From positions 186,001 to 250,000 of the forward strand of contig JACEFZ010002092.1 in assembly GCA_014155875.1 (NCBI GenBank): a stretch of DNA of 64,000 bases, written 5' to 3'. This DNA is from Cepaea nemoralis (lineage: Eukaryota; Mollusca; Gastropoda; Stylommatophora; Helicidae). The translations under genes were made by a program, and so were the position numbers. Positions 51,636-62,699 of this stretch are shown here, in pieces; the stretch's first letter is position 1; every line of letters begins with the position of its first letter. The notes below the pieces were generated by a model, which saw nothing but the letters and a program-made list of their open reading frames with translations, ran no database searches and was not told the DNA's origin.

Positions 51636-52980
51636 TAGTTAGTTAGTTAGTCGACAGATCATCCTCATTGCACATCAAACTATTCATAAGTGCTCGGATC
51701 CCCTCCTCAGTAAATCCCGCAGCACGTAGCAACTGACAACACCAGTTCTGTGTTGGTTTATCAATCTTCTTTTGCTTCCTGCGTAGTGTTCTTGTTTGGC
51801 CACACCTCTTTTAATTTGCTGTTCTCGCAGTCTAACCATGGTTGTAGATTCACAGTCATCACTTGGTTCTCGCAAAAGTCTTACTTCTCGTAGAGCATTC
51901 CGAATGTCAGCCTGATCCATAGCTCATCTGCCTTCCACAGTAGCCTTACCTGCAAGCTTTTCAGTCCGTTTGTTTCCTCGTACACCCGCATGCCCTGGCA
52001 TGAAAATGAAATTAATCTTTGCCAGCCAAGATCACTCCAGAGACATCAGCCACTCTCTTCGGATCCACCCCATCTCTATCTTCTTGAGCATGCTCATTGA
52101 GTCACTAAGGAAACATGCCCTAGTGAGTGTCTGTCTCAAGCCATGTTATTGCTTTACTTACTGCCATGACTTTCATAGTCAGGCTACTTGTGGTCAAAGC
52201 AAAAGCATCAGACCCTTCCTTCACAATTCTCCCTCCGGCCTGAGCCGTAAAAGCCCATGAACTTCTCACTCGTCGAACGACCGACCCATCTGTGTAAATG
52301 ACAGCATCACCCTCCAAAGAATTCTCGAAGATCAAAGCCTGTACTTCTGCCTCCACAACAGCCGGATTTTCTTGTCCGCATTTTCTGTCTAATTGGATGC
52401 AAACTGAAAAGGACGTACAGAAATCTGTTGGCATTCGTACCCACTCCTCGCCAGGTTCTAAGTCCTCAAGTGAACACACCTGTTGAAGAATGTCTTCGGC
52501 TTGACCCATCCACGACTTTCCTCTTTTTAAACAGCTGCCCTTTACCTTCTTAATTTCACTATGCAGTGGATGTTGTATTTTGCGTTGACTCTGAGGTAGG
52601 CACGCGCTCTGCAAATTTGTATTCTGTCCCCAATGGTTGGAAAATCAAGACGGTAGCGCATCGCCCTGCATGCTGTATCTCTTGTACATCCCAGAATAAT
52701 ACGCATGGCTTCGTTCTGTATCCTTTCCATCCTTTCCATCTGCTTACGGCTGATAGTCAGGATCACCATCGCATAGTCCAAAACAGAAAGGACCAGACCC
52801 TCGTAAAGGAGACATAGATGGCGCTGCTCACATTTTGTTTGCCTCCATCACCCGCATCGCAGCCAAGACCTCGCTTGGCCTTTATCATCACCCGGTCTAT
52901 GTGCTCATGATAAGCAAGACTTCAATCAAAATATATCCCCAGGTAGTTCATTGCCTGCGTGATAATTCAGTTTATATTAC
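51636..52980 (-). mobile_element. LINE-R2: RT end, RNase H, 3' end with (CTAA)n tail
   Basis: Minus strand from 52790: 'RIQNEAMRIILGCTRDTACR' and 'MRYRLDFPTIGDRIQICRAR' (RT/linker), 'SCLKRGKSWMGQAEDILQQV', RNase H 'DAVIYTDGSVVRRVRSSWAF' and 'TMKVMAVSKAITWLE', then 'MPGHAGV'-type text, then 'RRLINQHRTGVVSCYVLRDL'. The tail is (CTAA)n at 51636-51652. Frames are broken. The last ~60 bp resemble the 3' end of SINE-C. Confidence 0.87.
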
Positions 52981-53380
52981 GTTAATCGAAATCTGTAATA
53001 AGCCACTTTTATGCAAGCACACTCTGAAAATATAATGGTTTAATTCATTATCTGCTTCTATATTTCAATATTTGTTCAGCTCAAACAGCTGCAAAGTTAA
53101 TAGAAAGAACAGTAATTACAGTGTTTCAATCAATTGAGAGTGTGCCACAACCCTTCATGCCAGTTAGCTAAGTGATACTATGAGCCTGACCTATGACATG
53201 ACTGCAAGCCGGCCATCCTGTATTAACCTCTTATTTGTCACTTGTGCAGCGGTGATGCAAATTAATTCACTAGAATTTATCTCCACTTATAATTAATGTA
53301 GAGACTTGAATGTGGTACTTTTTCTTAATTCCAATTTCAAGGAGAGAGTGTTACGCTTATTTATGTAGTTTAAAAGTCAA
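52980..53380. other. Spacer
   Basis: Nothing recognised. Confidence 0.4.
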
Positions 53381-53393
53381 CGGTTTCGATTTT

Positions 53394-53523
53394 CTTCTTT
53401 TCGTTCATCCGGAGTGTTTTTTCAGATGTGATTGCGGTGTGTCTGTTATGCGCCCTTGGGCCGAAACCCGTAGGCCAACACATCGACTTTAGCGTGCTTT
53501 TTTGACCAGGTAGCATTCCTGGG
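53394..53523 (-). mobile_element. SINE-H, 12-bp TSD
   Basis: Flanked by GGTTTCGATTTT at 53382-53393 and 53524-53535. 130 bp, same structure as 32321-32461 with a small internal deletion and a short GAA tail. Confidence 0.9.
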
Positions 53524-54039
53524 GGTTTCGATTTTAATATGCATTTGTTTAAGGTTTGCTTCCTCTAAACAGATTTCACCCAAGGTAACAAGCTCTATCT
53601 ACCCATGCTAGGTTTTCCTCCCTAACAGTTTTGCCAGGGCAGTGGCTTTGAAGTCTACTCTTTGCAATTTCCAACAAGCGTAGAATTTTAGAGCATCCAC
53701 AACTTGCACATGAGACCTCCTTTTGTCACCATTATCTGAGAAAGCTAGGTTACTGATCTCACTACCCAAGGGTGAGAGTACATATGATTTCATTAGACAT
53801 CAGTGGGTATTGAAAAAATTCCCAGCTCATTGCTGAGATTGAACCTGGCATCTTCTGAGTCGAGGTGGACACTGCAGTCTCTCAAGTGGGGCTTCCCGCT
53901 GAATGAGGAATGTTGGTTTTTATTTGTTCAGCTCTATCCAACATATTTTAATCAGTATTTATGAAAAATTAGGGAAAAATTAGTGCGTACGTGTGTGCGT
54001 GCTTGTGTATACAGTGATAACTTTATGAGTAGCAATTCT

Positions 54040-54940
54040 GTCTAGGAAATTCAGAGATGGGCTTAAAGATGTGCATGATGAGGGTGTACAAGGACAACAT
54101 TCATGTGTCACAGTTGAGCTCATTCAAAAAGTCTGCCAAGTCGTATAGTGGAAAAGCGCCGTTTCATAATTTATCTTTCTACAGAATTTCCACAAATGTC
54201 TAGGATTGGTCTGTTTTGAATTGTCACAGAGAGGTTAGGTTACCACAAATTCTGCTCACAGTGGGTACCAAAGCAAATGACTGACGTTCACAAAACTCAA
54301 AGAATGGGCTCAGCTGTGACATTCCTTCTACGCTTCTGGGAAGAGGGGGGTGCATTTCTCTACAGAATAGAGAGTGGGGACGAGACATGGGTTCACTTTG
54401 TGAATGCAGAGATGAAGGAACAATCAAAACATACTCATTCTCCAAAGAAGCCCAAAAAATGCAAACATTTTGGCAAGGAAAAATGATTGTTACAGTGTTC
54501 AGAGACCGCAAGGGCATTTTGTTGACAGAATGCATGACACTAGGGACCACAATAATGTCAGAAGTTTATTGTGAAACATTGAAGAAGCTTCATCGGTTGA
54601 TTCAAAACAAGGCGCGGAATGCTCACCAATGGTGTCATTATCCTGCATAATAATGTGCGGCCCCACACTGCTGCTTGCACAAAGGTTTACTTGAACAGTT
54701 TAAATGGGAAATTTTCAACCAGCCTCCTTACAGCCTGGACTTGGCACCAAACTGTTATCATCTCTTCGGCAAGATGAAGGTCTGGCTGACAACCCAGTGT
54801 TTGGACACCACCAACAAGCTCATGGATGGTGTCAACAACTGGCTAAGTACCTGGTGGCGCTGTTTCTTGAGGGGTTACAAAAACTTGTGCCACGGTGCAA
54901 GTGCCTGAATTTAGGTGGTGACTATGTGGAAAAGTAATGT
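54040..54940 (+). mobile_element. Mariner-like transposase relic (family 2)
   Basis: Plus strand in shifting frames: 'QWVPKQMTDVHKTQRMGSAV', 'YRIESGDETWVHFVNAEMKE' (first Asp), 'MIVTVFRDRKGILLTECMTL', an 'ILHNNVRPHTAA' region (second acidic position degenerate), 'PPYSLDLAPNCYHLFGKMKV' (third Asp), ending 'PRCKCLNLGGDYVEK' stop at 54937. A Tc1/mariner superfamily member distinct from family 1. Several frameshifts make it inactive. Confidence 0.85.
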
Positions 54941-55289
54941 AGCGATGTATGTAACTTTTTTGTATGTATTTAGATGTTATTGTCAATTTGTTTACATTTT
55001 TTCCAATCATACGGTGGTTGATTTTGGAATAGCCAGCGTACATACCTTTGAAATAAAATATCTTTTTCTACTAAAATTTGAATGTTCTTTGTACAAGAAA
55101 ACACTTTACCATGTCTTCTTTGTTAATAAATGACATTAATAGTGTGTTTTTTTAGGTAATCTCTGAAGAAATTTACACATTCATTCTACATAGTGTAGTC
55201 CAGCTTGCCAATTAGGATATTTTTATATCCAAAACTTGGTCTTATTGTTCATTTGAATGAGCCTATGTCTACAATTGTATCTCCTTCCT

Positions 55290-56140
55290 AAACTGGATTG
55301 TATGTGTTACAGTGTTGTAGTATATGTTTTGAGGTTTGAGGTGCTTGCTTACATATACACACTGCCGTAGAACCTATCGTTAGCTCTGTGTACATGTGGT
55401 GTTCAGTCTGGTTTGTCCAGTTCTGAGTTTGATGGCATTGCTTTGCACAGGACATACAATAGATAATAGTGCACAGAACATACAATAGATATAGTGCACA
55501 TGGCATACAATGGATAATAGTGCACAGGACATACAATAGATATATTACCCAGGACATACAATAGATATATTACCCAGGACATACAATAGATAATAGTGCA
55601 CAGGATATACAATGGATAATAGTGTACACGACATGGAATAGATTTAATACAAAGGACGTAACAATAGATAAATAGTGCTCAGAACATACAATAGATAACA
55701 GTGAACAGGATATACAGTAGATAATAGTGTACAGGACATACAATAGATAATAGTGTACAGGACATACAATATAGTGCACAGGGGATCTAATAGATAATGC
55801 ACAGGATATACAATATATAATAGTGCACACAACATACAATAGATAAGCTATCCTTTGGTTAAAAAGATGATTTTCTTAGTGTTTTTAAAAGATTTTTCTT
55901 TTGGTAATACAGTATGTAACTGGAGTATCTAGTTGGTGTGACCCTGTACCTTCTGTGGTCAGTTTGTTAGTCCTCTCATTTCCTGGTCAACTGCAATGGA
56001 ATGGGATCCACAGCAGTAGTTGCATGTTGTTGACATATTTGGGATAGTAGATCTTGTAGTTCTGGGTTCCTGGATCTAGACAGTGCATCAGTAAGAATTA
56101 CTACCTGATGTATATTTTTGTATTTTGCTAGGTGACATGA
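55290..56140 (-). mobile_element. LINE-R1-like fragments flanking a minisatellite
   Basis: The minus strand at 55430-55300 reads 'HHMYTELTIGSTAVC' and 'QAPQTSKHILQHCNTYN' (zinc knuckle). At 56110-55990 it reads 'QVVILTDALS' and 'NPELQDLLSQICQQHAT' (RNase H). The interval between them is occupied by the 26-bp minisatellite. Confidence 0.65.
55440..55850. repeat. 26-bp minisatellite, about 15 units
   Basis: Units like ACAGGACATACAATAGATAA plus TAGTGC, with variants (TATATTACCC). Open frames rich in 'YCMSCALYLL' on the minus strand are repeat artefacts. Confidence 0.92.
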
Positions 56141-56219
56141 GGTCAGGCGTCGCTAATACTACTTGCAGCTGACTCCTCATCACATCATACTTATTTTAGA
56201 AAAGCCTTTTTTCATCTTG

Positions 56220-56410
56220 GTTGACTGAGCTATTCTTTGTTTCTTACATTTGTTTATGGCTAGTTGGAGTTTGCAGCTGAAGTTTTTTATGGTATGGGGT
56301 TGCCAGTCCTATGCCAACCCTTCGTGGTTGTCTTTTAGGTTTACAGTGTTACTATGCTTTGTTTCCCTTAAAGGCCCCATTAACACATCTGCGCCTTTTA
56401 GATATAAACA
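56220..56410 (+). repeat. Second copy of the repeat at 18405-18665
   Basis: 'TTTGCAGCTGAAGTTTTTTA', 'CAGTCCTATGCCAACCCTTC' and 'ACAGTGTTACTATGCTTTG' correspond to that copy. Confidence 0.5.
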
Positions 56411-56504
56411 TCGGTGGACTGGCCAGGGTGTCAACTAGCGTGAGGGCAAGTGGGCCCCGATGAAGGAGTTCCCCTTAAATATTAGATAATATGTTTAACA
56501 ATTT

Positions 56505-56735
56505 TTGGGCATGTTATGAGAAGAAATGAATTGGAGAACTTGGTGACGACTGTTAAGATCGAAGGGAACAGACCAAGGGGAAGACCTAGAAGCAAATACC
56601 TGGATGGCTTGGCCTCGTGGCATGGTCGAGACAGAAACACGGAGCTGATCCACGACTCTGGTGATCGAGTGAGATGGCAAAACATGACCGCCCACGCTTA
56701 CCAGCATGGCACATGATGGATGGATGGATGTTTAA
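56505..56735 (+). mobile_element. LINE-B 3'-end insertion with (GATG)n tail
   Basis: An open 66-codon end: 'MRRNELENLVTTVKIEGNRP', 'RPRSKYLDGLASWHGRDRNT' and 'AHAYQHGT' stop, then GATGGATGGATGGATG. Young, strongly truncated. Confidence 0.9.
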
Positions 56736-56939
56736 AATATTAACGTCCTTTTAGTAACTTCAGACAGCCAATAGTTTTGGACCCTGTCCTCCATCAGATA
56801 TAAGTTTTTTTAAACATAGAGAACCAAGTGTACACATTTTGAGATGTATTGGGTGTTTGTATTTAGCCTTTAAGTATTACTTGAATATTGATTATTTGAA
56901 TGTTAACTTATTCATAATGTTTTTTTGTTTTTTTTATAG

Positions 56940-57440
56940 ATCCAGTACATTTTAAGCTGTCAGGATTTTAGTCAATAACTTGGATTATGGATGCTAGTGG
57001 AGGAGGGGCAGCAACTCCTAGTGGGCAAGGGCAGAGCTATAACTTGTCTTCAGTACCATCAGGCTCACAGCAAGGCCACATGTTATCATCCGGCGTGTCC
57101 AGATTACACACGTCCAGCGACAGCACTCACTCAAGTGTTCACATGACACCTGACTGCTCAGGGTCAGCGCTTTCATCGCTTTCATCGACTAGAACTAGTT
57201 CCCAGTTTATCGCTTCATCGTCATCTTCTGTAGTGTCAGTTCCCATAAACTCTGTCAACCTGGCCATCCCTACTCAAAGCCATGGGGATGATCACAGCAG
57301 CTTGGGGGCATATGGGATTCAATCCCCCAGTACATCATCCAGCCAGATGCCTCATACATCAGGGAGGGCAGTGACCAGCCCAGGGGATGTACCTACTACC
57401 ACTACTCAGGGACAAGGAAGCAAAGACATCAGCACTTATG
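56940..57440 (+). CDS. First coding exon of a Ser/Thr-rich protein, unrecognised
   Basis: An exon between acceptor TTTTTTTTATAG (ends 56939) and donor GTGAGT (57441-57446). It has a 47-nt 5' leader, then ATG at 56987 and 151 codons plus one base. The protein is low-complexity, rich in Ser, Thr, Gly and Gln ('MDASGGGAATPSGQGQSYNL', 'SSLSSTRTSSQFIASSSSSV', 'SPGDVPTTTTQGQGSKDIST'), with no transmembrane segment, signal peptide or known domain. Such N-termini are common in transcription regulators, kinases and channels. A clean open frame, codon-like composition and good splice sites support a real gene whose remaining exons lie beyond 57446 or past the window. No later exon was found before 64000. 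An in-frame stop follows soon after the donor, consistent with an intron. Confidence 0.75.
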
Positions 57441-57469
57441 GTGAGTAACATTTTTTTTGGCACTCGCTC

Positions 57470-57745
57470 TCTTTGAACTCAAGCGCTGTCCATACACACT
57501 ACTTGTAGTAGTGCTGTACTGAATTGTGCGTGTGGATTAGCTTTCCCTATTAATAGTATCCCATTAGGCGTACTAACTCTGACTTCAGAGGTACTTGTAA
57601 TTTATATCCCGTTTTTAAGTCGAGGATGAGAGGTCAACATTTTAGTCCAACTGTCCAGTATAGGGGTTGAACCCCTTACCTCGGCATCAGGACACCTGAT
57701 GTTTACGAACGCTTGTTCTTATCCATTCGGCCATGCTGACCTCGA
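57470..57745 (-). mobile_element. SINE-F (tRNA-derived), intact copy
   Basis: The minus strand starts GAGGTCAGCATGGCCGAATG with A box TGGCCGAATGG, and has B box GGTTCAACCCC (complement of 57665-57675). The body runs to 57470. It lies just inside the intron after the Ser-rich exon. Confidence 0.88.
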
Positions 57746-57834
57746 GTTACATATTTAATTGCCACAAACAGAGAAGACACGAGTAGAGATTAGACAATTT
57801 ATTGTGAAGCATATTTCGAACAGTGGGCACCAGC

Positions 57835-58045
57835 AAGCTGCGGTTGCATGGCTAAACATCCGCCTGCTGGCCCGGTGGTCATAGGTTTGATCCACATCCG
57901 GGTGGATTAGAATGATTAAAATTGAGCTGGGCTCCCAGGTTGACCTAGCCTAAAATGGCTACCAGGAAATGTCTTGGGAAGTAAAGGCAGCTGTGATGAT
58001 ACCGACCACATCACACACTGAGTGCCAATTGGCCTATAAGAATTT
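57835..58045 (+). mobile_element. SINE-D, plus strand
   Basis: 'GCTGCGGTTGCATGGCTAAA' (A box), 'GGTGGTCATAGGTTTGATCC' (B box), 'GGGCTCCCAGGTTGACCTAG' and 'GAAATGTCTTGGGAAGTAAA' follow in family order. Confidence 0.85.
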
Positions 58046-58199
58046 GGGTCTTGTCCATAAACAAATCTTTTACTTATTTAGCTTGTATATTTTGGTCAAA
58101 CAGGTTAATTTCTTTGCTTCTTGTCATTTGTGCAGAAGCTCAAGATGTAAACAACTCATTTACACACCTTGAAGCATGTAGAGTATATTGTGCTATCAG

Positions 58200-58390
58200 C
58201 ATAGTTTTATAGACAAATCAGCACTTGATGAGAAAGGTGGTCAGTATTACGCTGACTTCCTTTACTAGCCAGGACATTTCTTGATACCTGTTTTATGTTA
58301 GGTCGACCTTGGAGCCCAGATGAAATTTTAAAAACGAATCCCTCTTGATGAAGCTTTGAATATGTGACCATCAGGCCAGCATGCTGGTTT
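58200..58390 (-). mobile_element. SINE-D, minus strand
   Basis: Complement of the family: 'AGGTCGACCTTGGAGCCCAG', 'AATATGTGACCATCAGGCCA' and 'AGCCAGGACATTTCTTGATA'. With the previous copy it forms an inverted pair ~150 bp apart. Confidence 0.8.
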
Positions 58391-59090
58391 CCTTGTGTGG
58401 CAACCATTGCACTATCACGGTTCCCTTGTGGGGCATCCACTGCACTGCCATGGTTCCCTTGTGGGGTATCCATTGCACTGCCCGGTTCCCTTGTGTGGCA
58501 TCCACTGCACTGCCACGGTTCCCTTTTGTAGCAAGCTGGCCACTGCACCACCACTGTTCCCTTGTGTGGCATCCACTGCACTACCACGGTTCCCTTGTGT
58601 AACAAGCTGGCCACTGCACAGTCATGATTCCCTTATGTAGCAAACTGACCACTGCACTGCCACGATTCCCTTATGTAGCAAGCTGGCCACTGCACTACCA
58701 TGGTTCTCTTGTCTAGAATGATGGCCACTGCACTGCCATGGTTCCCTTGTGTATAATGCTGGCCACTGCACTGCCACGGTTCCCTTGTGTAGCAAGCTGG
58801 CCACTGCACTGCCACTGTTCCCTTATGTAGCAAGCTGGGCACTGCATCACCATGGTTCCCTTGTGTAGAATGCTGGCCACTGCACCGCCATGGTTTCCTC
58901 ATGTAGAAAGTTGGGCACTGCACTGCCACGGTTTCCTTGTATAGAATGATGGCCACTGCACTGCCATGGTTCCCTCATGTAGAAAGCTGGGCACTGCACT
59001 GCCACGGTTCCCTTGTGTAGAAAGCTGGCCATGCACTGCCACGGTTCCCTTGTGTAGCAAGCTGGCCACTGCACTGCCACGGTTCCCTTA
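58390..59090. repeat. 38-bp minisatellite, about 18 units
   Basis: Units such as GGCCACTGCACTGCCACGGT plus TCCCTTGTGTAGCAAGCT, with alternating variants (AGAATGAT, AGAAAGTT). Open frames on both strands are repeat artefacts. Confidence 0.95.
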
Positions 59091-59094
59091 TCAC

Positions 59095-59230
59095 AAATGT
59101 CGGAAAGAGGCAGTTGTCATTTCTTGGCCACCACATTAAGAGAAGCGAAAAACTGAAACATGTTGTGACAACTGAAAAGATTCTGGAGTCAGAGAGAGAG
59201 GAGAACAAAAGTAGGTTCTTGACAGCGTTT
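59095..59230 (+). mobile_element. LINE-B-like 3' fragment
   Basis: 'KRQLSFLGHHIKRSEKLKHV' and 'VTTEKILESEREEN' correspond to the 'FFGHVMRRN' region of LINE-B. Short, abutting the minisatellite. Confidence 0.65.
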
Positions 59231-59410
59231 GATCAAGGCATGGAAAAGTGTCAAGAATATAAATTGACATCCAAGTGAATTGCATTGCACTGTTTTGTCA
59301 AGCCTGTGCCCTGTACGACAAGCATTTTTTTGGTTTGCCTTCCCTAGCCTTTGACTGTCCTCAGTCTACCTAAAAGGCAGCAGGTTTGTGTCTCTCTTCA
59401 TCTGGTTCCT

Positions 59411-59552
59411 TCTTCTTCTGCGTTCATCCGGAGGATTTTTTATTTTGGACGTTATTGCGTTGTGCCTGTTTACAGCAGAGCTGCGTTCTTGCGCCATTAG
59501 GCCGACAAATCCGACTTCTGTGGGCTTTTGTTGACCAGGTTAACCTTCCCGG
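59411..59552 (-). mobile_element. SINE-H, 142 bp, 12-bp TSD
   Basis: Flanked by CATCTGGTTCCT at 59399-59410 and 59553-59564. Same structure as 32321-32461. Confidence 0.92.
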
Positions 59553-59564
59553 CATCTGGTTCCT

Positions 59565-61020
59565 ATCCCTTGGCCCTCATGCACTACCATCAGTATAGCT
59601 CTTGGGTCACTGAAACAGTCAAATCCCTCCGCCACTGTAAGGTGGAGACAGGATAGAGGGGCACACAGGTTGATACATGCAGTTGGAGACTGCAAGATGT
59701 GGGCAAGCATGATCATCCATAAACATGGTGATGAATGTTCACATAGGTTGTTCACCCTTGACCGAGAGGGTCAGACACCTGATTCACTATCCCAGGATCC
59801 CTGAGGTAGTGGGTGTATACATTTCATGTTTTAGAAAAACACCAAACAGTGCAGACTGACAAACCTGGTCTGTACATGCTGGCGGCAGACATTATATCTG
59901 TCTTTGTGTGTCTGTATTTTAGCTGAACAGATTGATTTAATTTCAGTTATGTAGTATGCACCCGGACAAGATACAGTGCACATACCAGGCCACAAATTGC
60001 ATGATCTGTTGCCTGTTATCTTTTTTGTTTGAGTTTAAATTGAAAGCATGTGTTTTTTTTAAAACTTTTGCACTACAGCTAATGTTCTTCATATATGCTG
60101 AGCTATTTTTGTGGCTGCAACCATTGAAGTTTGTACTCTTATCTCATCTGCTTTCTAACAAACATTGATCACTGTATGAACAAAGCCGACGTGAAAGCTT
60201 TTTACCATTTTTATTTGACATTGAGGCTAATATAAATACATCCTCTCGAATTCTGCAGTGTCAGTGCAGTTATGTGAGCTGCTGTGTACTAAAGGATTAC
60301 TAATCCTGAATAATGCAGCAAGAAGTATTATATATATGTGTGTGTGTCTGGAAAGTGAGAGAGAGAGAGAGTATAAGTTTAGTGGCACCGTGCCGTCTTA
60401 ACAGACGATTGTATGTAAAATGGAGTTATACCTCTCCATAACACAAAGCCTGGGCTAAATTTAGAGACCATGTATTGTCCATGCAGCATGATCCCTCTCT
60501 CGACCCACCTAGACTACTCCAGAGGAAAGGTAACACTAATAAATCTGGAAGAAGAGCTGCAGAAGCTGCCAGATCAGCAAAGCAATACTCTGTCCGCCCA
60601 TCTAAGCTTCCATCTTAGACCAGTTGTCGACCAAGGCTTGGGGCCTGGTCTGCCCTGCCATGACATTTAGTCTTTAGGTTACATTTCCTTGCCCTAGGGT
60701 GAGGTAGGGATAGACTTGAAGACTGGTGTGGGAGTTGTCTGATCATGTCACCTTACTTCTCTCTAGCAACTGCAACTCTCTTTAGTTCAGTCTGAACCAC
60801 AGTGTTCTTGCTAGTCTGTGTAATGTCGTAAGTTCATGAACCTCATTCATTATCTTTGTCCATGAAGATAAACCGGCATCTAAAGTAACAAATAACAATA
60901 GTAGGGCATTGCAAATGGGCGAGAGGAATTATCCGATGAGGCGTTACACGTGAAAAGACTTGTTTTCAGGCTTAGTGAAGTGAGCATTTTTGAGCGCCAC
61001 AAGACGATTGGTCTTGATAA
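59565..61020. other. Intronic or intergenic stretch without recognised genes
   Basis: About 1.45 kb. Only a short (TG)n/(GA)n at 60335-60373. An open frame at 60470-60670 has no recognisable features. Confidence 0.4.
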
Positions 61021-61027
61021 AGTTAGT

Positions 61028-61270
61028 TGCATGTCCTCCGCAGGACGTTGCATTCAACCCCAGCACTTATTGGTTTGTGATTCACGAAGCAGTTTTTACG
61101 TTTAGTAGTTTGCCATTGATCCCCGATGACCGACACTCAAACCATTAAAATCAACTCAAAGCAATCTGCTTCCAAATCGATGCAGCTGATTTCGAACATT
61201 TGCCCCTGTATGTCGGGGAATTGTTGAACTGCGTTCACTAACCATGCAGTACAGGAGGCTGTGGATGAAC
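61028..61270 (-). repeat. SINE-A relic
   Basis: 'GCATGTCCTCCGCAGGACGT', 'TTTAGTAGTTTGCCATTGAT', 'GATGACCGACACTCAAACCA' and 'CGAACATTTGCCCC' follow the complement order, with divergence. Confidence 0.6.
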
Positions 61271-61417
61271 ATAACGACCAGCGGCATACGGCACGAATTA
61301 CACTGTGAGTCTCGGTACATATCTTCAATAGTTTTTCACATATCTTGACTATTGAAGCCATCATTTGTGGAGAATTATGTGAGTTCAGTCCCAATTAAGG
61401 CCATATGTCTAAACCTT

Positions 61418-61447
61418 TTGTGTGTGTGTGTATGTGTGTGCGTGAGT

Positions 61448-61505
<58 letters not shown>

Positions 61506-61575
61506 CTTCTCAATATATCGGGATCGCTTACCTATTATTATTATTATCATTATTATTATAATGATTATGATGATT
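61418..61575. repeat. (TG)n, (GA)n and (TTA)n microsatellites
   Basis: TG 61419-61441, GA 61450-61502 and TTA/TTATTATCA 61533-61582. Confidence 0.95.
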
Positions 61576-61844
61576 ATCATTATTTTGGGTCTAATTACAC
61601 ACTGTATATTTCCCCACTTAAGTGGCTCATTGGCAGATAGTCAATTGTTGTTATTGGGAGGTGATGTGTTGAGACACGACAACAATCAATCCGATGTATT
61701 TCTGTTAAAATGACATACTAGACACTGGATTTGCACTGGAAATCGTTACATAAGACTATCTAGAAAACAGTCTATAATTTGGAGTTAAACAAATAAACAC
61801 ACATAGTATTATTTGGCGCTCACAGAAGAAGAAGAAGGAAATAG

Positions 61845-61985
61845 AGATTAGAAGACGCACGAGACAAAATAAAATTTAAAAGCTATAATAGTTACCGACC
61901 GGGATCGAACCTGTCGCCTCCAAATGACGACGCTGCAGGAACAAGTGTACTTCGACGCACGACCAACTAGACACTCCAAATTTAT
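61845..61985 (-). mobile_element. SINE-E (tRNA-derived)
   Basis: The minus strand: TCTAGTTGGTCGTGCGTCGA (A box), AGGCGACAGGTTCGATCCCG (B box GGTTCGATCCC), then 'TATAGCTTTTAAATTTTATT' and 'GTCTTCTAATCTC'. Confidence 0.85.
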
Positions 61986-62107
61986 TTATTTATTATTTGA
62001 AATTTGGAGTGCACGCCCGTTGTCATGCAACTGGAAATAAACCTCAGTTGAGCTACACCAATCAGTGCAGGAAGAGCTGTGAAGATTACAATTGTCTGTT
62101 GTAAGAA

Positions 62108-62356
62108 GTTTTTTAATTTTTTTGCATATCCTTAACAGGAAGTTGCAGTCGACATCAGCATTTTTCAGCTGCTGTTGATGTACTAGGCAAGATTACACTC
62201 AGTAGTTTGCCATTGCTTTCTGGGCGACCAGCTCACATACCCCGTAAGTACCAACTTGGCGAGAACCGCTACCGATTCTCGCGCTGTTACGTTACTCAAG
62301 AGAATATACACGATTACGGAGAAAGACGTTAACCCCTAGTCTAGGGAGACTGACGA
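62108..62356 (-). mobile_element. SINE-A, near full-length
   Basis: The plus strand from GCATATCCTTAACAGGAAGT through 'CTCAGTAGTTTGCCATTGCT' and 'GAACCGCTACCGATTCTCGC' to 'ACCCCTAGTCTAGGGAGACT' is the complement of the complete family. The B box is decayed. Confidence 0.85.
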
Positions 62357-62444
62357 GTTTTTATGAAGAAAAGTTTAATGACAAGAAAATAGCAGCAATG
62401 GTTATATCAAAGAAAAAAGAACAGAATGTGATATTACAGTTTTA

Positions 62445-62665
62445 GTTTAGTTGACGGATCAACATCACTGCACACGGGTGTAACCCATAAGTGCTCCGGT
62501 CTACTCCTAACTCAAGCTTGAGTCCGGAGAATCTCAGCTCAGTGTACCAACTCTGTAGCACCGGCGAGGATCTTGAAATACTTTGGGTAGATATTTAACT
62601 TGAAATTTTGCCCGGGCAGCGCCGTTAGGCTACTCTTTTTCCATTTCCAACTGCCAAGGGATTTT
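62445..62665 (-). mobile_element. SINE-C, 3' two thirds
   Basis: The plus strand 'TTTAGTTGACGGATCAACAT', 'GTAACCCATAAGTGCTCCGG' and 'TTTTGCCCGGGCAGCGCCGT' is the complement of SINE-C. The tRNA head is missing. Confidence 0.85.
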
Positions 62666-62699
62666 TTACGTGCGCAACAAAACACACAAGCCCAGAGAC

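Noticed and set aside
55403..55839. Cys/Tyr-rich repetitive membrane-like proteins on the minus strand
   Set aside because: Artefact of the 26-bp minisatellite.
58207..59208. Proteins with repeated 'WQCSGQH' motifs
   Set aside because: Arise from the 38-bp minisatellite read in all frames.
60470..60670. 66-codon open frame
   Set aside because: No domain, splice or composition support.
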